Assembly: GCA_018340375.1 (NCBI GenBank)
Contig: JAFFJZ010000007.1
Span: forward strand, 25,022,001-25,086,000
Length of the DNA stretch: 64,000 bases
Direction of reading: 5' to 3'
Source: Gonatopus flavifemur
Taxonomy: Eukaryota; Arthropoda; Insecta; Hymenoptera; Dryinidae
Part shown: positions 24,374-35,657 of the stretch, in pieces
How positions within the stretch are numbered: position 1 is the stretch's first letter
How the letters are laid out: every line of letters begins with the position of its first letter
Program-made: the position numbers and the translations under genes
The notes under the pieces: model-generated
Seen by the model: the letters and a program-made list of their open reading frames with translations, nothing else
What the model was told of the DNA's origin: nothing
Database searches by the model: none

Positions 24374-25326
24374 GCCGCCCCTGCTAAATTGTCCCCATAA
24401 AGAACGATACAAAACGATAAATTTCTTCTATAGTTTTCAATGAGGTTTCTGAATACGGTATTTACGAAGTTATATCGTTATTAAACGATAGAACTCTATC
24501 GTTCCTTATCATTTTCTATGAAAATTCAAAAGAATGTATGGGATTTTATCGTGAAATTCGTATAGAAAAAGTACTACTTATTCTGGAACACATAACTATT
24601 TTTTTCCAAATAATTGATACTTTTCTTATACGAATTTCACGATAAAATCCCATACATTTTTTTGAATTTTTATAGAAAACGATAAGGAACGATAGAGTTC
24701 TATCGTTTAATAACGCTCCCGAAGAGAACATGAAGCTTCAGCGAACGTTCAGATCAGATGTGTATAGATCGGGCCGAAGGTTCATTATAGAGCTAACTTT
24801 TAGATTCACGAACGTTTGACAAAGGTTCTACGGACGTTGAAATGTCCGCCTTGAAATACGTTCAGGAAACATAGATGGAACGTTCGCTGAAGGTTCAACG
24901 AAGGTTTGACGAAGCTTCACAAAAATATCTATACTTAAATTAATTTATAATAATTTATGTTTATTAATTCATTGATTTTTCATATCAATTGATCAAAATT
25001 AATATAAGTATAGATATTTTTGTGAAGCTTCGTCAAACCTTCGTTGAACCTTCAGCGAACGTTCCATCTATGTTTCCTGAACGTATTTCGAGGCGGACAT
25101 TTCAGCGTCCGTAGAACCTTTGTCAAACGTTCGTGAATCTAAAAGTTAGCTGTAATGAACCTTCGACCCGATCTATACACATCTGATTTGAACGTTCGCT
25201 GAAGCTTCATGTTCTCTTCGGGGATATAACTTCGTAAATTCCGTATTCAGAAACCTCATTGAAAACTATAGAAAAAATGTATCGTTTTGTCCCGTTCTTT
25301 ATTGGGAAAATTTAGCAGGAGCGGCA
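24374..25326. mobile_element. CCTGCTAAA palindrome, copy 1, split by a second palindrome
   Basis: GCCGCCCCTGCTAAATTGTC pairs with the right end AATTTAGCAGGAGCGGC. Arms carry AAAACGATA, CTATAGTTTTCAATGAGGTT, GAACTCTATCGTTCCTTATC and TACGAATTTCACGATAAAAT. The right arm is broken between TAACG and ATATAAC by the element at 24718-25223. A full copy is at 53568-53991. Confidence 0.87.
24718..25223. mobile_element. CCCGAAG palindrome, long arms
   Basis: CCCGAAGAGAACATGAAGCT pairs with AGCTTCATGTTCTCTTCGGG. Arms of about 220 bp include GGTTTGACGAAGCTTCACAA and ATATCTATACTTA; the loop is about 60 bases. A one-arm relative is at 8115-8305, and a weak trace begins near 55702 (CCCCAAGAGAACCTAAACGT). 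Confidence 0.9.
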
Positions 25327-28300
25327 CTATCCAGAGAGTGCACTGTATTTGACAATAGGGAAATGAACGATAGAGTTGTTGTCCTGCCTTGCGCATGATA
25401 GAAGATAATCCCCTAACGTTAGTTCAATAAATGAATATTAAAAGAAACAAAATTACAGGAAACAATTACAATTGGAAACAGAATAGTGATTTATTGAACC
25501 AATGTTGAGCAATTATCAATGTCTGTTAATAAAGATTGTAATTTTCACGCTTTTTTTCTCTCAGTACAGAAAATGTATCAGTTTTTTTTCTTTCTTCATC
25601 GGCTCTGATATACGGCATATGAATGTTGAGTCTTCAATCTTCGTTAATCGTTGACAAGGATCAACTTTGTTGCACATTTTAACATTGGTCAGATATATTA
25701 TCATTACTTTTTCTGTACGCGCTGAATCATGCAATATCTATTTCCTTTTTATTTGTCTTACGCATACATACGATATATACTATACAATGAATATGTAAAT
25801 AACCTTGAAAAAAATAATGAACATATGTGTTAATGCAACAAACGTATGTTGGTGTTAGACAAGTTTCCACGCGGGACAGTTTAAAAACCAATAAATGATA
25901 ATGTACGATTACGCATGCAGATTGCTTCTAGTATTTTTCATTTTCCAATAAGATAATCCTACGTTATTTTTTACCTCACAGTTGGAAAATGAAATGACAA
26001 ATGATTTCCATTGAATCGAAACCTGAATTCTTTTCGGTAATATATTTCAAAGAATCATCATACTTTGATTGTTCATTAGACATCCGTTATCACGCATAAT
26101 TATTACACTGGGAATTGTATACATGAAAATATATTTGCGTGTTACATGATTCCGTACACGCACGTGCTCGTGGCACGCGACAAAAGTGAATACGCAAAGA
26201 AAATGAAAAGAAAAGAGTAAAAAGAAACGGGCAGTTAATTAAGGGAGTGCTCGAAGCTTATATAGAGCTTTCATCATTTCTAGGCGGACATGTGATACGT
26301 TTGAATATGTATATGGACACCGTGTTATGTGTATTTCCAACACAATATTTTACGTTTACTTTTTTTCTTCGTGCTTGACGAATGATAGCGATCGATCAAA
26401 CTTGACGTTTGTAATAATTAAAGAAAAAAGAAACAACTTCGTTCATTGATGAATTTCACGATTCGTAAATTTCCGAGGGGGGTGTTGTGGACAAAGGAAA
26501 ATGGTAGCGTAAATCAAAACGCCTCTGATTTCCAGTTTCGTTCAAACGTCGTTGAAGCTTGAATCTTTCATCGGAACAAATTTATAGCCGGATACAAAAA
26601 TGGTGAAACGTACATGCCTTCTCTCTTCATGTACCATGTTCGAATTCGTTTCGATAAGCCATTCAAACTTCAACGATATGTTTGAAAAAGAAAAGATTGT
26701 AGAGACATGATGTGTGATAAGTGTGTCGTTGATAAGTTTGAAGCAAGGATTTAAGTAAATTTAACTTTGGCATTATAGTTTCCAAATTCAAGAAAAACAA
26801 CGTTTTCTCATTTCAAGATGTAAACAATGAGCTTTGAGAAATTACAGTCTGATAACGTATGAAAAGTAGGCTTATCGATTTCTCGAAACATCAACTTCTC
26901 TTTTACTTAACACGGTCAAATGTGTCAGCGTGTATTTATATATCGATGAATGTGAAAAAGTTTCCGCTATCCTTGTTCGTTGATTCTACTTGTCATTCAT
27001 TCGTTAGCTTATCGTGGAAGGATTTATTTGGAGTAAAGAAAGTCAACGAGACATATATATGTACACGAAGCAACTTTGTTTGCAGAAGATTGCCTAAAGT
27101 TGGATAAAACTGTTGAGATATAATATTCAATTTCATGTGTTTTCAACTGCAACGTATATAGACGAGAGAAATTAACTTTCAGAATCAATACGGTTTTCAC
27201 ATTGTTTCCCCATTGAAACATCGAAGTAACTACTTCACAATAAAAAGTAAAACTTACTTACTTTCATCCCGAATATCAGCTCATTTCAAGATGCAGCCAA
27301 AACTAGCTCCGTTCCAACTGAAAGAAAGTACCAAAACCAAATGCCGACACGATGGAAAAGACTGAATTTCAGTCAAGTTTTCAAGTTACATTCAGTCCGA
27401 CTTTTCACAATGTTGAATCTTAACTCTCATTCGAATCAATCTATTTAGCAGTAGTCGCCTATTATTTTGGTGAGAAAGACAAAGTGTTCTTCACTTGGGA
27501 TCATTAACTGCCTACAATACTTCGTTCTCTCAATTTCAATCCATCAATTTCTCATCAGACTATGATAATCGTAATAAAACAAAACTGTAACACGACCTTT
27601 TACATCATTTAATACTAGAGATCAATATGAGATATAGTATCTAATGTAGATATCTAGCAGGTGTCTGTGTCCGCGTACATAAAGCTAATTCGATGAAACA
27701 CAACTTTACTGAATGAACTTTCGATTTTTATCGTTCGCATGATTGATAACACTTTCTTCCTTCCTGAACATTTTATGAGATTGTGAAATCGTTTGACCCC
27801 TTGTTCTTTATACGTGAATTTTTCATCAGTTATAAATCTGGTTGTAAATGGATGACACGTAACGACGTGGTATGATATAATTTATGAATGGAAATACGTA
27901 ATAGTACTGGTAAATACCTATACGTTTCAAGTAATTGCAAGAGCACAATTTTTCAAAATTGCGTAAATGAAAAAAAAATATTTCGACAACTTATTTGAGA
28001 TTATGATCGTTTTGAATCCAATCATTCGATTCAATCAATGTAGATTTATTAATTTTATTGAAAGAATGATGCGATTGATCATTCCAGCGGTAAAATGTTA
28101 TACGCCTTCGTAAAAATACTTGCGAAAATAAAAATAATGCTCCTCCGCGAGTGGGTATCGAGTTACAAAGTCTTGGCACACTCCACTTATATCAGTCTGA
28201 TGTAAGATGCTGGATTGGACGTACAAGACTTTGTTGCACGTGGTTCGAAAAATATTGTTACAGCTACACTTTCATGATATAGAGCGCCACATTTCTGTTA

Positions 28301-29397
28301 CGTTTATATTGATTCTATTCTCGGAAAATAGTCAGAACAGAAAAAATCGATTGATTTACCCACGTCATGCCAAATTTATATAAAATGTATAAAATTTGTA
28401 TACAATTCTAAAGGTGGAGATCATCTTTTGGATGATTATTAATCAAATTATTGAAAATTTCTTCTAAAAACTGTAATTATAGATAAAGAGAAGGAATCGA
28501 GAGTGCATTGTTGTTTGATGTGGAATACATTATTTGCAAATGCATACGTTGACGATATGATCACGCGATCCAAGTATTTTCCTGCTAACCCTTTGTACAA
28601 TTTTTATACAAAAAATGAAATCATGTGCTACGTTCCCAATACTCAACGATACGCAACAGAAAAAAGGACGCTGCCGCGCCTTTTGATAACCCATTCTTAT
28701 TACTTCACCCTCTAATTGATGATTAATTAACCTGGGAGTGGTGTTTTTCGTCGAAATCACTAATGATTAAAATTATTTTGTATTGCATCTATTTATGAAC
28801 TCATATGACAAAAATTTCATTTGGGATATGGATGGAACGAACGGAGAAGAAGTACGCGGATAATAGGATAATTTATTTTCTGTGTAAAAATGATTATACA
28901 AATTGTTTACCAAGAATATCCTTTTCATATCTGATGATTCAAAATGTACGCATGGGAGTTGTTTAATATTTTTCTTGGTACAGAAAACTATGCTCCGAGT
29001 TGAGTTGAGGAAAATGTTGAAGAAAGAAGAACACTTAGTTGTATCGAACGAGTAACGATCGTGAAATTTTATACGGAAGCAGGAAATGTGCACAGTGGCG
29101 TGGAGAAGGTACAGAAATGTGACCGCGCAAAGAGCAATGACATGTTTATATTCCATTATTGGTGTTGTTTGCGCTTTATATTTGATTACTTTCTGGTAGG
29201 ATTTAATGGAGACGTTTTTCTTCTTCTTCTTCTTATTTGATGGAAATTCAATGTTTCGTTTAGGATTCTAGCTTTTGAGGATGAAATCAAATTGAATCAT
29301 TATCATGCTCAATATTATCATTGAGTTGCAAAAGGTACCAGGAAAACAGGTTCATTAATGGACTGTATTAATTACGAGTACTACGTGCACGAAGAAA
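25327..29397. other. Low-repeat stretch upstream of Piezo, no gene identified
   Basis: Only one element (26537-26682) was seen in about 4 kb, far fewer than elsewhere, and a CTT run at 29219-29236. ORFs up to 127 codons occur; that one (28773-29156, minus) begins with a hydrophobic stretch but has no recognisable similarity. A non-coding Piezo exon or control region could lie here; nothing in the sequence proves it. Confidence 0.4.
26537..26682 (+). mobile_element. GTTGAAGTTTGAATCG family, copy C (internally deleted)
   Basis: CGTCGTTGAAGCTTGAATCT to AGCCATTCAAACTTCAACGA. About 146 bp, so shorter than the others, with TTTATAGCCGGATACAAAAA between the ends. Confidence 0.7.
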
Positions 29398-29615
29398 AAA
29401 GTATTGCTGGCATAACAAACAGGTTTGTTACTATAGCGCCCACAAGAAAAATTAGCTGAAAGAGCAAGAAAAATGATTGGCGCAGCTACATTTTTTTGCT
29501 GACATAAGAAAAGTTGTTAACAGAACAAACGTCTTAGCTGCTGGAGTGAATATTTTTGCAAGGACAACAAACTTCTTTGTAGGCGCTATAGTAGCAAACC
29601 GGATTTTTCTCCGTG
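29398..29615. mobile_element. Palindromic element with CACGRAGAAAAA tips
   Basis: The left end CACGAAGAAAAA pairs with TTTTTCTCCGTG on the right. Inwards, GGTTTGTTACTATAGCGCC pairs with GGCGCTATAGTAGCAAACC. About 218 bp, no ORF. The tips match the TA/CACGG group seen elsewhere in the window. Confidence 0.7.
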
Positions 29616-29916
29616 TGTATGAAATAGTGATGGTTTCAATTTCTTCTCGATTATTTTTTATTGAAGGGCGGAAATCCCTCTGGACGACTGTTTTTTCAAT
29701 AATTTTTTATGGAAAACTAAAAGCATTTATTGAAATTCGGAAAAGTACATGATATTATTGACATTAGGAAGTATTGATATAATTTTTTTGAAGTGAAGAA
29801 AAAAAATGGCGGCTGTGCAGCCCTTCAAAGTTGACGCTTCGAGTTTGCGCCGTGCAAAGCCCAGGTCCAAGAAATTATCTGTAATCAAAAGGTAAAATGT
29901 TTCCCATTGAGATAAG

Positions 29917-30075
29917 TTAGTACGCTTTGCATGAACCTAAATTTAGTGAAAAATGAAAATTAGAGACAAAAAAAAACGAAAAACACAATTTTTTTTTTTA
30001 TAAACAAATGGTTAAAAACAATATTCATTGTAAAAATCATATCGAACTTTCAGGTTCATGCAAAGCGTACTAACC
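29917..30075. repeat. Short perfect inverted repeat beside the R1 5' junction
   Basis: GTTAGTACGCTTTGCATGAA (with CCT following) near 29917-29939 is repeated as its reverse complement at 30053-30075, separated by about 113 bases of A-rich DNA. The second copy abuts the start of the R1 fragment. Confidence 0.75.
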
Positions 30076-31740
30076 TGAGCATTTCAGGAAGGGAAGCTCG
30101 ACGGTACACGCGATCCAGGAGGTAGTCGAGGCTGCCAGGGGCACGGAGCGGGGGAATCACTATTCCCGCCCTGTTTGTCTGCTGGTGACTCTGGACGTGC
30201 GCAATGCCTTCAACTCGGTCAGATGGAACGACACCATAGGCGCGATGGAGCGGGACTTCCGAGTACCCGAGTACCTGGTCTGGGTGTTCGATAACTACCT
30301 GAGATCCCGCTCCATACAGTATGAGACCGAAGATGGCCCGGTGGAGAGAGAGTTGACCTCTGGTGCGGCTCGAGGCTCCATATTGGGACCCGAAATATGG
30401 AACGCCACCTATGACGGGATTCTCCGTATGGAGCTGCCAAAGGGGGTTTTCCTGGTTGGGTACGCAGATGACGTCGGTGCGGTAATCATCGCTAGAACCG
30501 TCGATGAGGCGCAGATGCTGCTCAACCAGACTATGCGTCGCGTCCGTTCCTGGATGGACGACCACGGCTTGCAGCTGGCATCGGCTAAGACCGAGATCGT
30601 GCTCCTCACCGAGAAACGTATTCCCCTAATCAGGGATATGCAGGTAGGACAGATGATGGTCCAGACGAAGGCATCGGTGAAGTGCCTGGGGGTGTGCCTT
30701 GATTCACGGCTCACCTTCTGGGAGGAGATAAGGAGGAGAGCGGACAAGGCGGCCGGAGTAACCACGTTGTTGAGCAGGGTCATGGCCAATATTGGCGACT
30801 CGCGACCCTGCAGGAGAAGGTTACTTCTACGAACAGCCGAGTCCATTATGCTCTACGGTGCCGAAGTCTGGCTCGATGCGCTGCGGTACGAAAAATACCG
30901 CAAGCGCATGGCCGCAGTTCAACGGAGAGGGGCCCTCCATATCGCCTGCTCCTACCGCACGGTCTCGGAGCCAGCAACTTTGGTCGTCGCGGGGGTCATA
31001 CCAATTGATCTCCTCGCCCAGGAGCGGAAGTCCGTCCATCACGGCCCTCCCGTCGCGGGAAGAGACGAAGCGAGGCGTCACGCTAGAGACATGTCCTTGC
31101 GTGCATGGCAGGAAAGATGGGGAGGAGAGTCGCGGGCCAGGTGGACAGCGAGGCTCTTTCCTCGTCTCGACATCTGGCTCAATCGTCAGCATGGGGAAGT
31201 CAAATACTTCCTCACCTAACTGCTGACGGGGAACGGTCTGTTTCAAACCTACCTCTGTAAAATGGGCAAGGTGCAGGAACCACACTGTGTCTTCTGCGAC
31301 TCCCAACGAGACGACGCCCTCCACACGTTCTTTGAGTGTGAGGAGTAGAGGGTAGAGAGAAGTCGTGTAGAAGAGATTTATGACAGCGTGACCCCAGAGA
31401 ACATCGTTGAGGTCATGCTGCTAGGCCAGGGCGCATTGACTGTTGTCGCTCGCTTCGCGGAGTCGGTCCTGCGACGGAAGAAGAGGGCTCTTGATGCGAG
31501 AACCAGTAGGGGATGCGGAGGGCCACGTGAAACGTGAGTTGAAATGAAAGCCGGGGCATCCCCCCCGAAGTAATGTGTTGAACAGTTCCGGGGGGGCGTC
31601 AATGCCTGTCAAGAGGGGGGTTTAGAGGGTATACTGCGATCGGCAACTAACATCTTCAGCCACAGCAGGAGTCTCACACACTGGGGAGCAATTCAGCTTC
31701 CTGATGGTGCATATAGCATTTCCCCCTCTATAAAAAAAAA
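30076..31740 (+). mobile_element. R1-clade retrotransposon fragment with A-rich 3' end
   Basis: The left limit falls just after a 23-bp inverted repeat motif ending CGTACTAAC; the right limit is an A run at about 31731-31740. About 200 bases of GC-rich 3' UTR follow the reading frame. The truncated 5' end and A-rich 3' end fit target-primed reverse transcription. No clear target duplication was seen. Confidence 0.7.
30079..31537 (+). pseudogene. R1-like non-LTR retrotransposon reverse transcriptase, 5'-truncated, two stops
   Basis: The open frame begins with EHFRKGSSTVHAIQEVVEAA, then LVTLDVRNAFNSVRW (first catalytic Asp), TSGAARGSILGPEIWN and GYADDVGAVI, the YxDD active site at 30461. The thumb region and a C-terminal CCHC knuckle (HCVFCDSQRDDALHTFFEC) follow. 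This order and wording match ORF2 of R1-clade elements. The endonuclease and the first RT block are missing. In-frame stops stand at 31217-31219 (TAA, where Gln is likely) and 31346-31348 (TAG, where Trp is likely), and the frame ends at 31537. GC content is far above the surroundings. Long antisense ORFs over this segment are by-products of its composition. Confidence 0.9.
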
Positions 31741-32186
31741 CCTGGGCATTGCACGACGCAAATTCGAGGCGTCAACTTTGAACGGCGGCACAGCCGCCAT
31801 TTTGTTTTTCTTACTTCAAAAAAATTGTATCAATACTTCATAATGTGAATAATATCATGTACTTTTCCGAATTTCAATAAATGCTCTCAGTATTCTATAA
31901 AAAATTATTGAAAAAACAGTCGTCCAGACGGATTTCCCCCTTGAATCTTAACATTTGTGTAGTGATCAACAGGGTGTGATAGGAGAGATTATTGAATTAA
32001 TTCAGCAATTTGTAACATGAGAGCGAAATTAGCAGCCATGAGCTAGCAGTCGATTGATTCAACTTTCAGTGAAATTGTTCGATTATATATTTAATAATTG
32101 TTTATGACCGTACGCTGGGGTAGATTGAAGGAAGGATTTTCTTTATCCAAAAGCCATGGGACCCAAAGATTTTTTTGGGGTAACAG

Positions 32187-32326
32187 TGGGTTTTTTTCGA
32201 TTACTGCTCCCAGCAGGAGCAAAAGCAATTTTCAACCAATCAAAAAATTAGGAAAAGAATTTTGAATTTTTCGATTGGTTGAACATTGCTCTCGCTCCTA
32301 CTCGGAGCAGTCATCGGAAACACCCA
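32187..32326. mobile_element. Small palindrome, TGGGTTTTTTTCGATTACTG
   Basis: TGGGTTTTTTTCGATTACTG pairs with CAGTCATCGGAAACACCCA; GGAGCAAAAGCAATTTTCAA-type words pair inside. 140 bp. Confidence 0.75.
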
Positions 32327-32566
32327 GTAACTAACTGTCAACTCTCGGTCGGTCACCAGGGCAAAAGATCTGTATGGAAAACCGTACATTACTTCCATGT
32401 TTCTATTATGTTGAAGGCTTCAAAGAAAATACAAAATCGAAAAAATTCTATTTCTCTTTTATGTTTCCTGAAAAAAGCCAGTTAATTCTTCTTATCAAAA
32501 CAAACATTTTGGAGCAAAGGTCATCCAAAACCATGCATTACAACACGGAGAAAAAATTTCGTATAG

Positions 32567-32702
32567 TGATGTTCCGGATATCGGATACTGTATCCGGTTA
32601 TCCGGCGCTATCTCCGGATAACATATCCGGTCGGATAGTGAAATCATGATATCCCGTATTCACCCGGATAATACAGTTATCTGTTGCCGGATACCGGATA
32701 AT
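32567..32702. repeat. Cluster of TATCCGG words in both directions
   Basis: TCCGGATATCGGATACTGTA, ATCCGGTTATCCGG, CTCCGGATAACATATCCGG and similar words occur about ten times in 135 bases. Purpose unknown; it could be a decayed tandem repeat or protein-binding cluster. Confidence 0.6.
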
Positions 32703-32844
32703 GTAATTTTTCTTATTCTCCTCGCAAAATGTTTTCATCCCTTTTTTCCTTCTAAATATGGAGTTGAAATTCAAACTTTCGCGAATTCATCTCATTATTA
32801 GGTGTATGCGAGTACTCGAAATTTCCGAGTATTCTCGAGTCGAG

Positions 32845-33144
32845 TACACGGAGAGAATTTTGTGGTATAGATTACTACAATTATTTTGTAACACTGGACT
32901 ATACTGACACTCTGACTAAAATCACTGGACGTTTATTCAGAAATGCCTTGCATGCATCCCTTTTTACGATTGAGACATTGTAACCTTTCTTTGTTTTGTT
33001 TCCAATTTTACTATAATCTATCGTAATTTAAATCATTATCATCGCAATATTCCTCGTAATGTCAGTATGGTCCAACTTTACAAAAACATAGTAATATTGA
33101 ACACATTTTTTATGCAATGTATACTACAAAATTTTCTCCGTGTA
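32845..33144. mobile_element. TA-flanked CACGG palindrome (first of two)
   Basis: TACACGGAGAGAATTTTGTG pairs with ACTACAAAATTTTCTCCGTGTA. 300 bp. The body pairs weakly (TAATATTGAAC, GACATTGTAAC). Confidence 0.8.
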
Positions 33145-33344
33145 TTTTGTACCACTCGAAATTTTCGAGCTATTTGAAAATCTTCGAGTCATTCGTCAAT
33201 TTTCTTAGAATTATCATGAATCATCATTCGCAAAGGCTAGAATATTCTTAGAGAACTCAATCGTTATCCAATATCACATATGGATTATATTCATATCCAT
33301 ATAAGTATATTATATACTTTTTGAGTACTCGAGAATCTACCAGA

Positions 33345-33612
33345 TACACGGAAAAAACTGACGTGTGGATTTTGCATTGGTTGTTGCTATTTTGACATAA
33401 CTGCTGAAGTGCATGCAATCGGAGTAAAATTCACATTGGGACCAATGTTATGTGTACATTGCTACTGAAGTAAATGGCAGGCGTGTTGCCATGGTAACCA
33501 CGATAACAATGTAAATCCAACAGGACTCTAGAGTAAATTCTACATGAAATCCACACCGTAATTATAACCTCACTTTCCATGTAATTCTTACGTGGTCATT
33601 TTTTTCCGTGTA
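33345..33612. mobile_element. TA-flanked CACGG palindrome (second of two)
   Basis: TACACGGAAAAAACTGACGT pairs with TTACGTGGTCATTTTTTTCC and GTGTA. ATGTGTACATTGCTACTGAA and GGCAGGCGTGTTGCCATGGT form the middle. 268 bp. Confidence 0.82.
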
Positions 33613-33911
33613 CTCGAAAAATTTTCGAGTACCCGGTGAATGTCTAGTACTCGGCTCGACTCAACTCTAAACTTCAATTACTCGACTCGACTAAACTCGA
33701 AAAATCACTACTCGCACACCCCTAGAATTTGTGCTCATGACTCATCATGAATCCTTATGAATATGAATCCACAGGTATTTATGATAAATCATAAGAACGA
33801 ATTTATAAGACTTCCTGATGTACTTATGAATGCTCTGTTGCACAATCTATAGTGTTTCATAATAAGAGCATTTTCTCATGAATTGCTATGCCACTTCAAC
33901 CAGGGTCACTA

Positions 33912-34060
33912 CCCAATAAACATGAACATCTTCAAGATATATTCGAGATATCTTTTGAAAGACATCTACAAGACATATCAAAAAGACAACTCGAAGATAT
34001 CTTTCGAAAGACATCTTCAAGACATATCGAAAAGATGTCTAAAACATGTCTTTCAAAATA
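33912..34060. repeat. AAGACAT tandem-like repeat, interrupted by the mariner
   Basis: CCCAATAAACATGAACATCT followed by four or more rough copies of AAGACATCTTCAAGACATAT, ending at the TA where the mariner begins. It resembles the left half of a CCCAG-tipped element; the right half was not found. Confidence 0.6.
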
Positions 34061-34136
34061 CCAGGTGTGTAAGTATGAAACCGGAATTTTTGTACAGAAA
34101 AAACACGTTTATTGTAATGATATGATACAAAGTAAC

Positions 34137-35174
34137 TTATTCAAAGTATTGTCCGTTGCTGTCTATACATTTTTTTCATCTTTCTGGCAATTTTTGGATT
34201 CCGCGCCACAAGAACTGTTGCTCTTTTGAGGCAAACCAGTCATCGAGCCATTTTCGTACATCTTCGTAAGAAGTAAAGCGCTGCTCAGCAAGTGCGTGTC
34301 CCATCGATGCAAACAAGTAGTAATCGGATGGGGCAAGGTCCGGTGAGTAAGGCGCGTGCTGAAGAATCTCCCAACGGAACGACTCTATCGTCTCCTGGAC
34401 CTGTTTTGCTTTGTGTGCTGGTGCATTGTCATGCAGCAAAATCACCTTGTGTCGTCTTTGTTGGTATTCTGATCGTTTTTCACGCAAGAATCGATCCGAA
34501 TCGATCATTTGTTGTCGGTAGCGTTGAGTATTGACAGTTTCCCCAGGTTTCAGCAGCTCGTAGTAGATTACGCCCTTCTGATCCCACCAAACATACAGCA
34601 TTGTCTTCCGTCCGTAGCGGTTTGGTCTTGCCGTCGATGTTGATGGTTCACCCGGAGTAACCCATGACTTTTTGCGCTTAGGATTCTCGAAATATATCCA
34701 CTTCTCATCGCCAGTCAGAATTCGATGGAGAAATGACTTTCTTTGGAACCTGGCGAGCAGCATTTCGTATGATGTTTTGCGGTTTTCCTGCTGTCTTTCG
34801 TTGAGTTCATGTGGAACCCATTTCCCCACCTTTTGTATCTTTCCCATGGCTTTCAACCGAAGGGAGATGGCTTCTCGGGTCACCTTTAACTGATCCGCCA
34901 GTTGTTGTTGCGTTTGAGCGTCGTCTTCGTCCAACAAGGCTTGCAGGTCAGCGTCTTCAAACTTTTTCGGTGGTCTTCCACGTTCTTCGTTCCTGACGTC
35001 AAAATCGCCACTTTTGAACCGTTTGAACCACTCGAAACACTGTGTTTGACCGAGAGCATGCTCACCAAACGCCTCTACAAGCGTTCGATGCGATTCGGCT
35101 GCGGTTTTCTTCAGATGAAAACAGAAAAGTAGTGCTGCCCGCAAGTCGTAATTTGTTGGCACAAAACTCGACAT
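34137..35174 (-). pseudogene. mariner transposase with a premature stop near its C terminus
   Basis: Reads on the minus strand from MSSFVPTNYDLRAALLFCFH. It has an N-terminal helix-turn-helix with AESHRTLVEAFGEHAL and GQTQCFEWFKRFKSGDFDVR, a second DNA-binding part ending WVPHELNERQ, and the catalytic region with GDEKWIYFENPKRKKSW, LLHDNAPAHK and YSPDLAPSDYYLF. The last two aspartates are 34 residues apart, the DD34D signature of mariner transposases, which cut and paste DNA at TA. The frame is open for 332 residues, then a TGA at 34176-34178 stands where the family has Trp (LPERW). Twelve more mariner-like residues follow, and then the expected TAA. So only one base separates it from the usual length of 345. 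An ORF extending 45 codons upstream is not homologous and is left out. Confidence 0.9.
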
Positions 35175-35318
35175 GTTTATCTCTGATAAACTAATGCTAC
35201 TGAATGAAACTCGTGTTATTGTGTGTTGGAAATCTTTGTCGGATATCAATACAATAACAAGACACCGCTGACGTGATGTGTCGGTAACTGCATCGACATC
35301 TAGCGCCACCTATGTAAC

Positions 35319-35657
35319 CAGAGAGAATATGAGAGGGCTCACGGGCACCTTTTCACTGATAGTAAAAGTTCCACCGGCCCTCTGACGGTTGGATCATGGA
35401 AGTTGACACACTGCAATTTTATTTTTTAATACTACGAAAACGCGCATTTCTTTTGCATACTCTTCAACACGTATTTGATTAAAATGATTTTATGTATCGA
35501 TGTTGAATGCATATAATTTTTCATCATCATGAATAAGAAAAATGAAAAATGAGAGAGGGGGTTGATGGACCAGGTTCCGTGTTCCATCCGATAAGAGGGC
35601 GCTTCAATGTTTACTATCGATGGAACCCCGGCCGTGAGCTCTCTCATCTTCTCTCTG
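35319..35657. mobile_element. Palindromic element inserted at the 5' end of the mariner
   Basis: Ends are CAGAGAGAATATGAGAG and its near reverse complement at 35641-35657. Similarity between the arms continues inwards for roughly 90 bases (GGCCCTCT, GATAGTAAA and TTCCAT blocks pair in order). The 7-base direct repeat ATGTAAC flanks it at 35312-35318 and 35658-35664, which suggests a target duplication. A CAGAG tip suggests hAT, although hAT usually gives 8 bases. Confidence 0.65.

Larger units (their letters stand above)
29662..31943. repeat. Long inverted repeat (arms about 205 bp) enclosing the R1 fragment
   Basis: The left arm is 29662-29870 and the right arm about 31741-31943. Reading inwards both have GAAATCC, TCTGGACGACTG, TTTCAATAATTTTTTAT, ATTGAAATTCGGAAAAGTAC, AAAATGGCGGCTGTG and GCCCAGG, with a few mismatches. 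The right arm begins immediately after the A run of the R1 fragment. The arms look like a foldback-type DNA element whose centre now holds the retrotransposon. No coding capacity of its own. Confidence 0.85.
32799..33724. mobile_element. Element rich in ACTCGA words, with two palindromes inserted
   Basis: TAGGTGTATGCGAGTACTCG pairs with AAAAATCACTACTCGCACAC and CCCTA at the right. The inner borders carry TCTCGAGTCGAGTA and ACTCGACTCGACT. Two TA/CACGG palindromes (32845-33144, 33345-33612) lie inside it. Confidence 0.7.

Noticed and set aside
28773..29156. 127-codon ORF on the minus strand starting with a hydrophobic stretch
   Set aside because: No recognisable family, no splice context, and such ORF lengths are expected by chance in 64 kb.
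30056..31324. Several ORFs of 73-169 codons on the minus strand over the R1 fragment
   Set aside because: They are shadows of the GC-rich sense frame that carries the YADD motif.
33912..34060. CRISPR-like spaced repeat
   Set aside because: Units are imperfect and adjacent, without regular unique spacers, and the DNA is from an animal genome.
35175..35309. 45-codon extension upstream of the mariner start
   Set aside because: Family proteins start at MSSFVPTNYD; the extension lies in the element leader.
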